From positions 259,306-323,305 of the forward strand of contig NZ_SRXY01000002.1 in NCBI RefSeq assembly GCF_004804335.1: a stretch of 64,000 nucleotides of DNA, in the 5' to 3' direction. The notes under the pieces were generated by a model. The model saw nothing but the letters and a program-made list of their open reading frames with translations, was not told the DNA's origin and ran no database searches. Below, in pieces: positions 9,377-16,730 of this stretch. Source of the DNA: Pacificoceanicola onchidii. Its GTDB lineage: Bacteria; Pseudomonadota; Alphaproteobacteria; Rhodobacterales; Rhodobacteraceae. A program made the translations under genes and the position numbers. Position 1 is the stretch's first letter; each line of letters starts with the position of its first letter.

Positions 9377-9467
9377 TTTTCCACGTTACGGAACGTGAGG
9401 GAAGGCGAATACCACCTATCACACAAAATGAGTTGCGAATCGTTCCATAAAACGGAATACGGAACAC
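9377..9467. promoter_or_regulatory. Divergent operator/promoter region between XRE and Cro-like genes
   Basis: The 91-base gap between two divergent HTH genes holds repeated half-sites. At 9382-9397 is CACGTTACGGAACGTG, with 6-base arms that are perfectly inverted. Nearer the other gene, 9441-9465 carries CGTTCC followed by the tandem heptamers ACGGAAT and ACGGAAC (9452-9465). The shared element is ACGGAAC and its complement. The left site lies 6 bases before the XRE start and the right one ends two bases before the Cro-like ATG, covering its likely ribosome-binding site. This layout suggests a two-regulator switch; the assignment of binding proteins is inference. Confidence 0.6.
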
Positions 9468-9728
9468 ATGAAGCTTGGGCAATACCTTGAACAAAATGGA
9501 TTAACCCTCGGTCAGCTTGCCAGCCAATGCGGGACCAGTGCCAGCACGATTCTTCGGATCAAGGATGCAGAGGTTGCCCCATCAAAGCGGGTGGCACGGG
9601 CGATCTGGGAAGCGACAGGCGGTCAGGTCACACCGAATGACCTCTACGCGCTCCACCACGCCGAGGGGCATTGCCCATGTAGGTCAGGTTCAGCTGGGAA
9701 CGGGCGATTAGGGAGGGACATTGCATGA
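9468..9728 (+). CDS. Cro-like small HTH protein
   Basis: An 86-residue protein whose first 60 residues form a Cro/CI-type helix-turn-helix: LGQYLEQNGLTLGQLASQCGTSASTILRIKDAEVAPSKRVARAIWEATGGQVTPNDLY. The 'ARAIWEATGGQVTPNDLY' ending is typical of small phage-type Cro/YdaS-like regulators. It is divergent from the XRE gene and shares the operator region with it. Its TGA overlaps the ATG of the next small gene. The pairing of a long and a short HTH protein around a shared operator resembles a phage-like lysis/lysogeny switch, here set in front of a restriction operon. Confidence 0.75.
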   Translation: MKLGQYLEQNGLTLGQLASQCGTSASTILRIKDAEVAPSKRVARAIWEATGGQVTPNDLYALHHAEGHCPCRSGSAGNGRLGRDIA

Positions 9729-9991
9729 ATAGCGTTGTGACAGGGGCGCTCATCTTCGGTGCGGGATTCTTGGGCTACCTCGCCCTCAGCGGTGGCAGCC
9801 TAGAGGGCAAGCTGCGTCAATGCCTGGAGCAGCACAGCCGCCAATACATCGGTGGGCAAGATCACGTCTACATGACCGAGGCCCTAAGTGAGGAGATATG
9901 GCGCTCCTACCCCGATGGCACGGCAACACGGTTCGTGAAGTATCGAGTGCAAGGGTCGAATGACGTGAAGACGGCGACGTGTCGGTGGTGA
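9725..9991 (+). CDS. Small membrane-anchored hypothetical protein, 88 aa
   Basis: Not recognised. The N-terminus is a single hydrophobic segment (VVTGALIFGAGFLGYLALSGG), followed by about 65 hydrophilic residues containing two cysteines (C33 and C86), suggesting one membrane anchor with a small soluble domain. It is coupled to the Cro-like gene by an ATGA overlap, and the lyase start lies two bases beyond its stop, so it belongs to the rightward operon. Function unknown. Confidence 0.55.
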   Translation: MNSVVTGALIFGAGFLGYLALSGGSLEGKLRQCLEQHSRQYIGGQDHVYMTEALSEEIWRSYPDGTATRFVKYRVQGSNDVKTATCRW

Positions 9992-9993
9992 CG

Positions 9994-10782
9994 ATGCGGT
10001 TGATCTTACACCACTTGGCAGCACTGATCTGCCTGCATGTTCCAGACCTGGCAATCGCCGAAAACTACCGCGTTCCAGCCGCAGTGGAACGACAGGTCTC
10101 ATCTGTGTTGGGCGTGGACATCGAGGCCACCCAACGGCTCCCACGGCAGACCTCAATGCAAGTCATGCAGCAGGGCGGCGTTCCATTCGTCCGTTTCACC
10201 ATTGCTGATGGCGACATCGGTGGTGCACCGACGGATAACGACCCGACCCACAACCGCATCTTCGACCGACGCTACAGCGAAAGGGCGGAGATCAGGACTG
10301 AAGACACCCTGCAACGCAACTCCCGCTATGAGATCACCTTTGAAGCCCGCTTTGTGGAAGGCTTCTTTGGTGACAACGAGACCTTCTTTCAAATCCACAC
10401 AGGCCAGAAGCCGCCCCTGATGTTCTTCTTCCGGCAGTTCGGGCGGACGCATCTGCTGGCCAACGTCCTGCAAGGCTGTGAGAGAACCTGCGGCCACAAC
10501 GACCAGCCGGAGTATCAGCGTCTCAAGGCCATTTTCCCACGGTCAAGGATGCTCGGTCGGTGGCACCAGTATCGCGTCGTGCTTGACACCAGCAATCGGG
10601 GACGGATGTCCATCTATCTAAACGGCGCACCGCTGTTCGAGCACCAGCCCGTGACCTTCCCATCACAGCACCGTCCTTACCTCAGGTTTGGCGTCTATCG
10701 GTCCGGTTCCGAGGATGGGAACGCGACCAGCGTGGTGGACTATCGAAACATCACGATCACTCGGACCGGATCGTCTGGCTGA
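9994..10782 (+). CDS. Secreted jelly-roll polysaccharide lyase-like protein
   Basis: A 262-residue protein with a signal peptide (about 1-22, ending DLAIA). It carries three segments that match the conserved strands of jelly-roll lyases of the PL7 / heparin-lyase-I-like type: ERAEIR (96-101), QIH (133-135) and YLRFGVYRSG (229-238). In those enzymes the Arg/Glu strand, QIH and Tyr strand line the catalytic groove, so cleavage of an acidic polysaccharide by beta-elimination is likely. Two cysteines (CERTC, near 162-166) may pair. ATG 9994 is preferred over GTG 9979 because it starts the signal peptide cleanly and follows GGTGG. Its presence in a defence island is unexpected; capsule or biofilm degradation is one possibility. 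The exact family is uncertain. Confidence 0.7.
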   Translation: MRLILHHLAALICLHVPDLAIAENYRVPAAVERQVSSVLGVDIEATQRLPRQTSMQVMQQGGVPFVRFTIADGDIGGAPTDNDPTHNRIFDRRYSERAEIRTEDTLQRNSRYEITFEARFVEGFFGDNETFFQIHTGQKPPLMFFFRQFGRTHLLANVLQGCERTCGHNDQPEYQRLKAIFPRSRMLGRWHQYRVVLDTSNRGRMSIYLNGAPLFEHQPVTFPSQHRPYLRFGVYRSGSEDGNATSVVDYRNITITRTGSSG

Positions 10783-10858
10783 TCCGATCCGTGCGCGTGA
10801 AGGCACATCCCCTCACGGCCATTGCCAGACCATCACTCAACCGAAGGAGATTTCATTT

Positions 10859-11203
10859 ATGACAAATCGAACCCTGGTCACTGCTACCACACTCATCGTT
10901 TCTCTGGCAGCCTGTGCCGAGACCCAGACTGTCGATCCAATCTCCCAGGCCGTGTCAGGCCGCACATTGGTAGCGGGTGACACCCGACTGACCGCAGGGG
11001 CCAATGGGGCCCTGGTAGGCACTCTGGCGAGCGGGGACACGCTGTCAGGCACATGGCGTATTTCCAATGGGAAATGGTGCCGGACACTGACCCAGCCCGC
11101 ACGATTTGCAGGCCCCGAAGTCTGTCAGGACGCAGCCCTCGCCGATGGGCAACTGGTCATTGTCGGCTCCAGTGGTGCACCAACGACCTATACCATCGAG
11201 TGA
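10859..11203 (+). CDS. Small secreted lipoprotein, 114 aa
   Basis: Starts at ATG 10859 behind AAGGAG. The N-terminus is a lipoprotein signal with lipobox LAAC (cysteine near residue 19), so the mature protein is probably anchored in the outer membrane. The mature part is a small beta-rich domain with the segment GDTLSGTWRISNGKWCRTL and two further cysteines that could form a disulfide. This pattern is common in short proteobacterial lipoproteins of unknown role. The gene follows the lyase by 76 bases and precedes a possible 85-residue gene by a GTGA overlap. No enzyme motif is seen. Confidence 0.7.
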   Translation: MTNRTLVTATTLIVSLAACAETQTVDPISQAVSGRTLVAGDTRLTAGANGALVGTLASGDTLSGTWRISNGKWCRTLTQPARFAGPEVCQDAALADGQLVIVGSSGAPTTYTIE

Positions 11204-11457
11204 CGGCTAGGGTCGTTTCACAGCGGCAGGCCATCCTAGAACGGCTTTGGAAGCGCAACAGCATCCGCGTTCGGTTGGGTCTGCCGCTATTGGATGTCCG
11301 TCTCTGGTATGACCGCAAGACACGACAGAAAGGCCGCTCAGCCTGGATCAGAGAGGCGTCCTCCACACCGAAAGAACGGCCTGGCGACCACGACGATACA
11401 GTCGTGCTGTTGACCATGGCATTCCCTGACACCAATGGTGCTCGTAAGCCCTCGTGA
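11200..11457 (+). CDS. Possible small basic protein, 85 aa
   Basis: A frame starting with GTG 11200 overlaps the TGA of the lipoprotein gene (GTGA) and runs for 85 codons. The product is rich in Arg, Lys and Trp (ERLWKRNSIRVRLGLPLLDVRLWYDRKTRQKGRSAW) with an acidic patch near the end (GDHDD). It is not recognised. It is included because of the coupling and because it fills the space before the convergent ribbon-helix-helix gene, but coding is not certain. Confidence 0.4.
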   Translation: MTARVVSQRQAILERLWKRNSIRVRLGLPLLDVRLWYDRKTRQKGRSAWIREASSTPKERPGDHDDTVVLLTMAFPDTNGARKPS

Positions 11458-11479
11458 CCTCGCAGGTCGGACGAAAGCA

Positions 11480-11665
11480 TCACGCCGTCATTAGCTGGTC
11501 CTTGTCCACCGCAACCTCCTCCACAAACTCAGCTTCATTCATGAAGAACTCCAAACTGTGATTGATGAGTTCGCCCATGGGCATGCCGTTCTCGACCGCC
11601 ATAACCCGTGCACGGCGATAAAGCGTTCTGTCGATATTCCGAATGGTCATACGTGTGTCAGACAT
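11480..11665 (-). CDS. Ribbon-helix-helix protein (antitoxin/regulator-like)
   Basis: A 61-residue protein starting behind a strong AGGAGG Shine-Dalgarno. 'TRMTIRNIDRTLYRRARVMAVENGMPMGELINHSLEFFM' fits a ribbon-helix-helix fold: a short beta strand (MTIRNI), then helix A, a GMPMGELI turn and helix B. Such proteins act as dimeric DNA-binding repressors and are often antitoxins. It lies 80 bases downstream of the HEPN gene on the same strand, with no other toxin-like gene adjacent. A HEPN/RHH toxin-antitoxin pairing is possible, but the gap and gene order make it only a hypothesis. Confidence 0.7.
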   Translation of the reverse strand: MSDTRMTIRNIDRTLYRRARVMAVENGMPMGELINHSLEFFMNEAEFVEEVAVDKDQLMTA

Positions 11666-11745
11666 GGCTGATCCTCCTGAGTGTATTTAGGGATGGAACA
11701 GCCAAGGGACGTTTGCTGTGATCGTTATGGAATAGGATTGACTAA

Positions 11746-12501
11746 CTACTGGGCGGCTTGAGGTGCCAGGTGCATGTGACCATCGGCAACAAGTCCCTTC
11801 GCAACCAGTTCTCGGTCAAACGCATCGGCCAATGCCAATACTGCATCCCGAAGACTTCTTACGAACTGGTAGTTGACTAAGACCTTGCCATTCTGCTCAG
11901 TAACTGTCGGATACTTGTTACGAAAGTCTTGATTGATCGCGCCGTCTACATGGACCAATAGGTGACGCGCTTCCAAATATGGAAGAGCCGCATCAATCAG
12001 TGCCTCATCAAACGCGAGGTCCAGTTTGGTCCTCATTTTCCTCAAGAGCGCGGGGGTGCTTCGCTCGGCCTCCAAGGATTGAAACACGTTTGCGGACAAT
12101 TCTTCACAGAGTTTCTCCCAAGAACCTAGTTGCAGAACCGTCCGAATATCCATCTTCGCTGAGTGCTCTCCGACCAGTCGACCACCGTCAAACCCAACCA
12201 ATGCTGCCATCGTCAAAATTCTTCTTAGGTATTCAGTGAGTTCCTCATAAATGTCCTTTGTATATGACGTGTAAACCGTCTTCCGAAGATGATTGATTGT
12301 CAGCAAACGGTTGTGATCCGAGTTCTGTCGCCGAGACAAATGCGTATGAGCCGCTGGATCAACCCGCGAAAGAATGCAAGCATCGTTCTCATCGGAAAGG
12401 TCACCACCGAGCACCGACCTCCGCAAAACGTCAAACAATTCGAGGTCGTCATCGAACATGTCGATACGACGCTGCAAGGCATGGAAGTGTTTGGTGATCA
12501 T
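11746..12501 (-). CDS. HEPN-domain protein (possible ribonuclease), 251 aa
   Basis: The C-terminal half contains YLEARHLLVHVDGAINQDF, which matches the catalytic region of HEPN nucleases: R179 followed by four residues and H184 (R-x4-H), then a polar turn and D/N residues as in 'RNLIVHNxGxID' type families (MAE_28990 / RiboL-PSP-HEPN-like). The remainder is helical. HEPN proteins are recurrent RNases of toxin-antitoxin and abortive-infection systems, which fits a defence island. The start ATG 12501 follows GAGG with 7-base spacing. Two related palindromes lie upstream (12573-12631). Enzymatic activity is inferred from the motif only. Confidence 0.65.
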   Translation of the reverse strand: MITKHFHALQRRIDMFDDDLELFDVLRRSVLGGDLSDENDACILSRVDPAAHTHLSRRQNSDHNRLLTINHLRKTVYTSYTKDIYEELTEYLRRILTMAALVGFDGGRLVGEHSAKMDIRTVLQLGSWEKLCEELSANVFQSLEAERSTPALLRKMRTKLDLAFDEALIDAALPYLEARHLLVHVDGAINQDFRNKYPTVTEQNGKVLVNYQFVRSLRDAVLALADAFDRELVAKGLVADGHMHLAPQAAQ

Positions 12502-12572
12502 GAAACGTCCTCAAAAAGCCGAACAAACTTGAGGTCTCATTCTGGCACAAAGGCGCTTGGTTGGCACCAAAC

Positions 12573-12631
12573 GGTGGGACGATTGTCCCACTTTTTGGCG
12601 ATCTAGACAAAAGTGGGACAACTTTCCCACC
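12573..12631. repeat. Nested inverted repeat between the HEPN gene and tRNA-Phe
   Basis: Two 23-base elements, 12573-12595 and 12609-12631, are inverted copies of each other with 20 of 23 positions matching, separated by 13 bases. Each is itself an internal palindrome: GTGGGAC-N4-GTCCCAC in the first and GTGGGA-N5-TTCCCAC in the second. They sit 72-130 bases upstream of the HEPN start and 36 bases from the tRNA 3' end. The layout fits paired operators for a dimeric repressor such as the nearby ribbon-helix-helix protein, or arm sites for a recombinase. A terminator is less likely because each stem occurs twice in inverted order. Confidence 0.6.
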
Positions 12632-12666
12632 TAACCGATTGATTTTATTTATAAATTTATAAATAA

Positions 12667-12741
12667 TGGTGCCCGGGGGCGGAATCGAACCACCGACACG
12701 AGGATTTTCAATCCACTGCTCTACCCCTGAGCTACCCGGGC
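12667..12741 (-). tRNA. tRNA-Phe (GAA), CCA encoded
   Basis: Read on the minus strand the sequence folds as a standard tRNA: acceptor GCCCGGG pairing with CCCGGGC, D-arm GCTC...GAGC, anticodon loop TTGAAAA with anticodon GAA, T-arm with GGTTCGATTCC, discriminator A at 12670 and encoded CCA at 12667-12669. The length of 75 nt including CCA suits tRNA-Phe. The 3' end faces the accessory region, the usual position of an integration site for genomic islands. Confidence 0.95.
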
Positions 12742-12887
12742 ACGGGAAGGGCAGCGCCCTTCGGGTGGAGGCGGTTTAGTCGAGGTACAAAGAAGTGTCC
12801 AGAGGCTTTTTTAGCCTTTCGCACAACATTTTTCATTCCAGCCACGCCCCCTTCCGCACAGCCACCGCAGCCTTTAAAGATGAAACC

Positions 12888-13967
12888 ATGGCGCTTTCGT
12901 TCGAAACCTTCGATACCCTCTTCGATCATGGCTTTGACACCGTCATTGACGTGCGCAGCCCCGCTGAATTTGCCGAAGATCATGTGCCCGGTGCGATCAA
13001 TCTGCCGGTGCTCGACAACGACGAACGCGCCCGCGTCGGGACCATGTATAAACAGATCTCCCCGTTTCAGGCGCGCAAGATCGGAGCAGCGCTGGTTTTT
13101 CGGAATGCTGCATCGCATATCGAAAATCACTTGTCACATCACGACGGACGGTGGCGTCCGCTTGTCTATTGCTGGCGTGGCGGACAGCGGTCCGGCTCGT
13201 TTGCCTGGATGCTCAGGGAGATTGGCTGGCGGTCGGACACGATTGAGGGCGGGTATCGTTCGTTTCGGCGCCTGGTAAGCAAGGCCCTGTACGAGACCCC
13301 CCTGCCCGTTCGGTTGGTTCAGCTGGGCGGCTATACCGGAACCGCGAAAACCGAGCTGTTGCATCGGATCGCGGCGCGCGGGGTGCAAGTGCTCGATCTG
13401 GAAGACCTTGCCCGCCATCGAGGCTCGCTGCTCGGCGCGCGCCCGGAGGGGCAACCGAGCCAAAAAGCCTTTGAGACGGCTTTGGCGTCTCAACTAAACC
13501 GCTTTGACGCTGCGCGACCCGTGATCGTTGAGGCGGAAAGCAGCAAGATCGGGCAGATCAACCTCCCACCGAGCCTGTGGGACGCTATGAAACAAGCGCA
13601 TTGGATCGAGATATCCGCCCCCCTCGCCGCGCGCGCGCATTATTTGCGAGACACTTATGAGGATGTTCTGACTGACACGGACGGCCTGCGCGACAAGCTT
13701 GAACCACTCCGGTTTCACCGAGGTCACGCCTTGGTTGATCACTGGAATGCGTTGATTGATGCGCAGGACCAGCTTGCGCTGTGTGCTTCACTGGCCGATC
13801 AGCACTATGATCCCGCCTATCGCCGGTCGATGCGGGCGGTCGCGCCTCGTTTCCTTGCAAAGCTCGAAGCAGACTCCCTCGCGCCTCAAAATCTCGACAA
13901 GCTGGCTGATCAGATCGCCGAAACCCTTCACTCGAACGACAGCGTCGCCTCTGCGTCAGTCATCTGA
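12888..13967 (+). CDS. selU: tRNA 2-selenouridine synthase
   Basis: Converts 2-thiouridine to 2-selenouridine at the wobble position of Lys, Glu and Gln tRNAs, using selenophosphate from SelD. The N-terminal rhodanese domain has DVRSPAEFAEDHVPGAINLPV (21-41) and the catalytic cysteine in YCWRGG (C95). A P-loop domain follows (GGYTGTAKT, 147-155; Ala replaces the usual second Gly of Walker A). The 359-residue length is normal. I start at ATG 12888, where the rhodanese domain begins; the open frame upstream to 12795 is lysine-poor and non-conserved-looking. It converges on selD with a 40-base overlap of the 3' ends, an arrangement that links the selenium donor and user. Confidence 0.92.
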   Translation: MALSFETFDTLFDHGFDTVIDVRSPAEFAEDHVPGAINLPVLDNDERARVGTMYKQISPFQARKIGAALVFRNAASHIENHLSHHDGRWRPLVYCWRGGQRSGSFAWMLREIGWRSDTIEGGYRSFRRLVSKALYETPLPVRLVQLGGYTGTAKTELLHRIAARGVQVLDLEDLARHRGSLLGARPEGQPSQKAFETALASQLNRFDAARPVIVEAESSKIGQINLPPSLWDAMKQAHWIEISAPLAARAHYLRDTYEDVLTDTDGLRDKLEPLRFHRGHALVDHWNALIDAQDQLALCASLADQHYDPAYRRSMRAVAPRFLAKLEADSLAPQNLDKLADQIAETLHSNDSVASASVI

Positions 13968-16087
13968 CCAATGATGGCAGCCGTGTACCCGGCGGCTTGC
14001 AACGCTGCCAGCGCATCCTTTGCTTCGGATTCCCTCACGCAAGCCAACAGTCCGCCCGCGGTTTGAGGATCAAACAGCAAGTCGTGGAGCGGCGTGTGCG
14101 GAGCGCCGGGCATGGCTGCGCGATTCTCTTCAAATATCGTGGACCGGATCCCTGCTGTTGCCATCTCAACAGCACCCTCCATGACTGGCACCTCCGAAAG
14201 CGCAATCGTCGCACCGAAGTTTGACGCTTCGCAGATGTTCAGAAGGTGCCCTGCCAGACCAAAACCAGTCACATCGGTCATTGCATGTGCGCCCGAGAGA
14301 ATGCGCGATGCCTCAGCCTGTGATTGAACCATCCAGTCAAACGCCGCCGCGATCCATGCGCCCGCCGCCGCGCCCTGCATCTCGGCGGCCATGAGCACGC
14401 CAGACCCGATGGGTTTGGTCAGGATGATGATGTCCCCCGCCTTTGCTCCCGACACAGAAATCGGAGGCGCTTCGCAGAGCCCTGTCACCGTAAACCCGAT
14501 TGTCATTTCAGAGCCTTGCGACGTATGTCCGCCAACGATCTCCGCCCCGGAATCCGACATGACCTCATGCGCGGCTGTCATGATTTCGGATACCGTCCGC
14601 TCTGCGAGACTGGCTGTCATGCGAGGTAGGATCACGGTCGCCGTCGCGGCCTGCGGGGCCGCCCCCATCGCCCAGATGTCGCCCAACGCATGGGTCGCTG
14701 CGATGCGCGTCATCATGACCGGTTCCTGTGAAAATGCGCGCAAATGATCTGTGCTGATCACCTGCCGTACGCCGCCAAAGCTCAGAAGACCGGCGTCGTC
14801 GCCCGAGATCATCGACACATCGCGCCTGGTCGGCGCGGGCAGGCGCGTCAGGGCAGCGGACAATGCGCCACGGCCAACTTTGGAGCCGCATCCGCCGCAC
14901 ATTGGCGTGTCGCTCTTTGCTTCCAGGATCCCGGCGGCATGTAACTTGGGCAAAGCCTCGGGTTCCATTTTGGGCAGCGTCCGAAACTTCTCCATGAAAG
15001 CCTGATCAATTCGGTCTTTCCAATTCCAGAGCTTAGGCCCGGACAGGGCAATGCCAAAACGATCCGCCAAAGCGGATTTGCCTCCCAAAGAAATGAGCTT
15101 GAGGAAATCAATTTGTGGTTTGTAAGCGCGATACTTGCCTTTGTCCGCCAAAGCCGTGCGCAAGTTGTCGTACAGAACAGGGGCTTGGCGGACCGCAAAA
15201 ACACCAGCCTTGGGTCGCGGCGATTGCAACATGTGGGCGCAGTCCCCGACGGCAAAAATCGATGTGTCCGACGACCGCAGCGTTTCGTCCACGTCGATGA
15301 ACCCATCGGTCAAGGCAAGACCTGTTTTCGCCAACCAGTCCTGCGGCCGGGCACCCGCAGCGCCGGTCACGAACACGGCCGGGATCAACGTGCCGTCGTC
15401 CAACCGGACACCCGAAGCCTCTACTCCTGCAACCGGCCGGTTCTCGAAAACATCGATTGCATGGGCCTCCAGCGCCTGCCTCAACTTGGCGGTCGTCCGC
15501 TCAGGAAGCCCTTCAAGAATTCTTCCCCGGTCAACCAAAGAGACCATTCCGGAATGCCCCGCGTTTCGGGACGCAAAGGACAAAGCCATTGCGATTTCGG
15601 CACCGGCGACACCGCCGCCGATCACCGCGATATCTCCACCAGAGTTTTCACTCAAGAACGCGCGCCATCGGGACGCGAAAGGACCCAATGGCTTCGCAGG
15701 CACAGCATAACGACTGAACCCCGGCATCTGTGGCATCTCACTCGTGATACCGATGTCGATCGACGCGACGTCAAAGCCAATCGGGGGCCTTCCGGCCACC
15801 TGGATGGTGCGACTCAACAAATCGATGCCGCTTGCCTTACCCAAGATCACGCGCGCTCCTGCAAATCGCGCAAGCTTGATCAGGTCTATGTCCAGTGCAT
15901 CCCGGTCGTAATGACCCGCGAGATGTCCAGGCAGCATACCCGAATACGGCGCAGTCGGCGCAGGGTTCACAACTGTCACTCGAACCCCGGCAAGGGGCGC
16001 CATGCCCCATTTGCGCAACACCAACGCGTGTGTGTGTCCGCCACCGACAAGTACCAAATCTCTGGAAACTGAAAACTTCCGGTCCAT
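13928..16087 (-). CDS. selD: Selenide, water dikinase with N-terminal FAD-dependent oxidoreductase domain
   Basis: Makes selenophosphate from selenide and ATP. It is a two-domain fusion. Residues 1-370 are a pyridine nucleotide-disulfide oxidoreductase/NDH-2-like domain with dinucleotide sites LVLVGGGHTHAL (11-22) and IAVIGGGVAGAEIAMAL (153-169), and FAVGDCAHM near 278. The C-terminal 320 residues are SelD, with the catalytic pair C400 and K403 in GGCGSK (the E. coli C17 and K20 equivalents), a phosphate-binding SGDDAGLL and the segment DVTGFGLAGHL. The active residue is Cys rather than Sec. ATG 16087 follows GGGAGGGTCC. The fusion suggests coupled delivery of reduced selenium. Its partner in this window is selU. 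Confidence 0.93.
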   Translation of the reverse strand: MDRKFSVSRDLVLVGGGHTHALVLRKWGMAPLAGVRVTVVNPAPTAPYSGMLPGHLAGHYDRDALDIDLIKLARFAGARVILGKASGIDLLSRTIQVAGRPPIGFDVASIDIGITSEMPQMPGFSRYAVPAKPLGPFASRWRAFLSENSGGDIAVIGGGVAGAEIAMALSFASRNAGHSGMVSLVDRGRILEGLPERTTAKLRQALEAHAIDVFENRPVAGVEASGVRLDDGTLIPAVFVTGAAGARPQDWLAKTGLALTDGFIDVDETLRSSDTSIFAVGDCAHMLQSPRPKAGVFAVRQAPVLYDNLRTALADKGKYRAYKPQIDFLKLISLGGKSALADRFGIALSGPKLWNWKDRIDQAFMEKFRTLPKMEPEALPKLHAAGILEAKSDTPMCGGCGSKVGRGALSAALTRLPAPTRRDVSMISGDDAGLLSFGGVRQVISTDHLRAFSQEPVMMTRIAATHALGDIWAMGAAPQAATATVILPRMTASLAERTVSEIMTAAHEVMSDSGAEIVGGHTSQGSEMTIGFTVTGLCEAPPISVSGAKAGDIIILTKPIGSGVLMAAEMQGAAAGAWIAAAFDWMVQSQAEASRILSGAHAMTDVTGFGLAGHLLNICEASNFGATIALSEVPVMEGAVEMATAGIRSTIFEENRAAMPGAPHTPLHDLLFDPQTAGGLLACVRESEAKDALAALQAAGYTAAIIGQMTDAEATLSFE

Positions 16088-16196
16088 GGACCCTCCCGCC
16101 TGCAAGCCGTTCTGGACATACATTGAGAAATGCCACAATGAAAATCGGGAGTCTCGGGGTGCGCTGTCGCAGACAGATAATTCGGTCCGGGTACGT

Positions 16197-16730
16197 TTAG
16201 AACAGGACGATATCGTCTTTGGTTTTGGCGCGGTCCTGTATTGGCCTCGCTGGGGCGACCTGGTCTAGTTTACCCTGAACGGTCAGTTGCCGGACGAGAC
16301 CTGTCGTGGGCCAAAACCGGATACGACGCGCCGCGGTGCCACCGACGCTTTCCGCGATACAGGGTATGCTTTCGTCTCTCAGAAACTGGTGCGCAAAAAC
16401 CGCATTTGACTCACCGATATTTCGAAGGTTTCCCATCATCTTGGCGCCTCCGAAAATCTTTGCTTCCAGCAGATCGCGGTCCGCGCCCGCTTTCAACAAC
16501 CCGTTGATCAACAATTCCATCGCATTGGCACCATACCTTACGTCGCTGGTGTCGCTTCCTTCCCCTTCTGGCAACAGAAAGTGGTTCATGCCACCCACTT
16601 GCTTTTCAGGATCGTAGAGACAAACCGCAATGCATGACCCAAGTACCGTTGTAAGAACAACCTCAGGATCGTCGGAAATCATGAAGTCGCCTTGAATGAC
16701 GTTTACCAGCCTCTCACGCATCTCCGTCAT
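16197..16730 (-). CDS. cheD: Chemoreceptor glutamine deamidase CheD
   Basis: Deamidates glutamines on methyl-accepting chemotaxis proteins and interacts with CheY-phosphatase systems. The catalytic triad expected from Thermotoga CheD is present at the right spacing: T27, C33 (VLGSCIAVCLYD) and H50 (GGMNHFLLP). The length of 177 residues is normal with a lysine-rich tail (DRAKTKDDIVLF). ATG 16730 overlaps the cheB stop by four bases; an open frame further upstream lies antiphase to cheB. Last gene of the chemotaxis operon. Confidence 0.93.
   Translation of the reverse strand: MTEMRERLVNVIQGDFMISDDPEVVLTTVLGSCIAVCLYDPEKQVGGMNHFLLPEGEGSDTSDVRYGANAMELLINGLLKAGADRDLLEAKIFGGAKMMGNLRNIGESNAVFAHQFLRDESIPCIAESVGGTAARRIRFWPTTGLVRQLTVQGKLDQVAPARPIQDRAKTKDDIVLF

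Noticed and set aside
1-12660. Second copy of the tRNA-Phe 3' end as a distal attachment site
   Set aside because: None was found on reading; the partner site, if any, must lie outside the window.
12746-12762. GAAGGGC/GCCCTTC hairpin next to the tRNA 5' end
   Set aside because: Short stem without a T-run; probably part of the tRNA leader, and no function could be supported.
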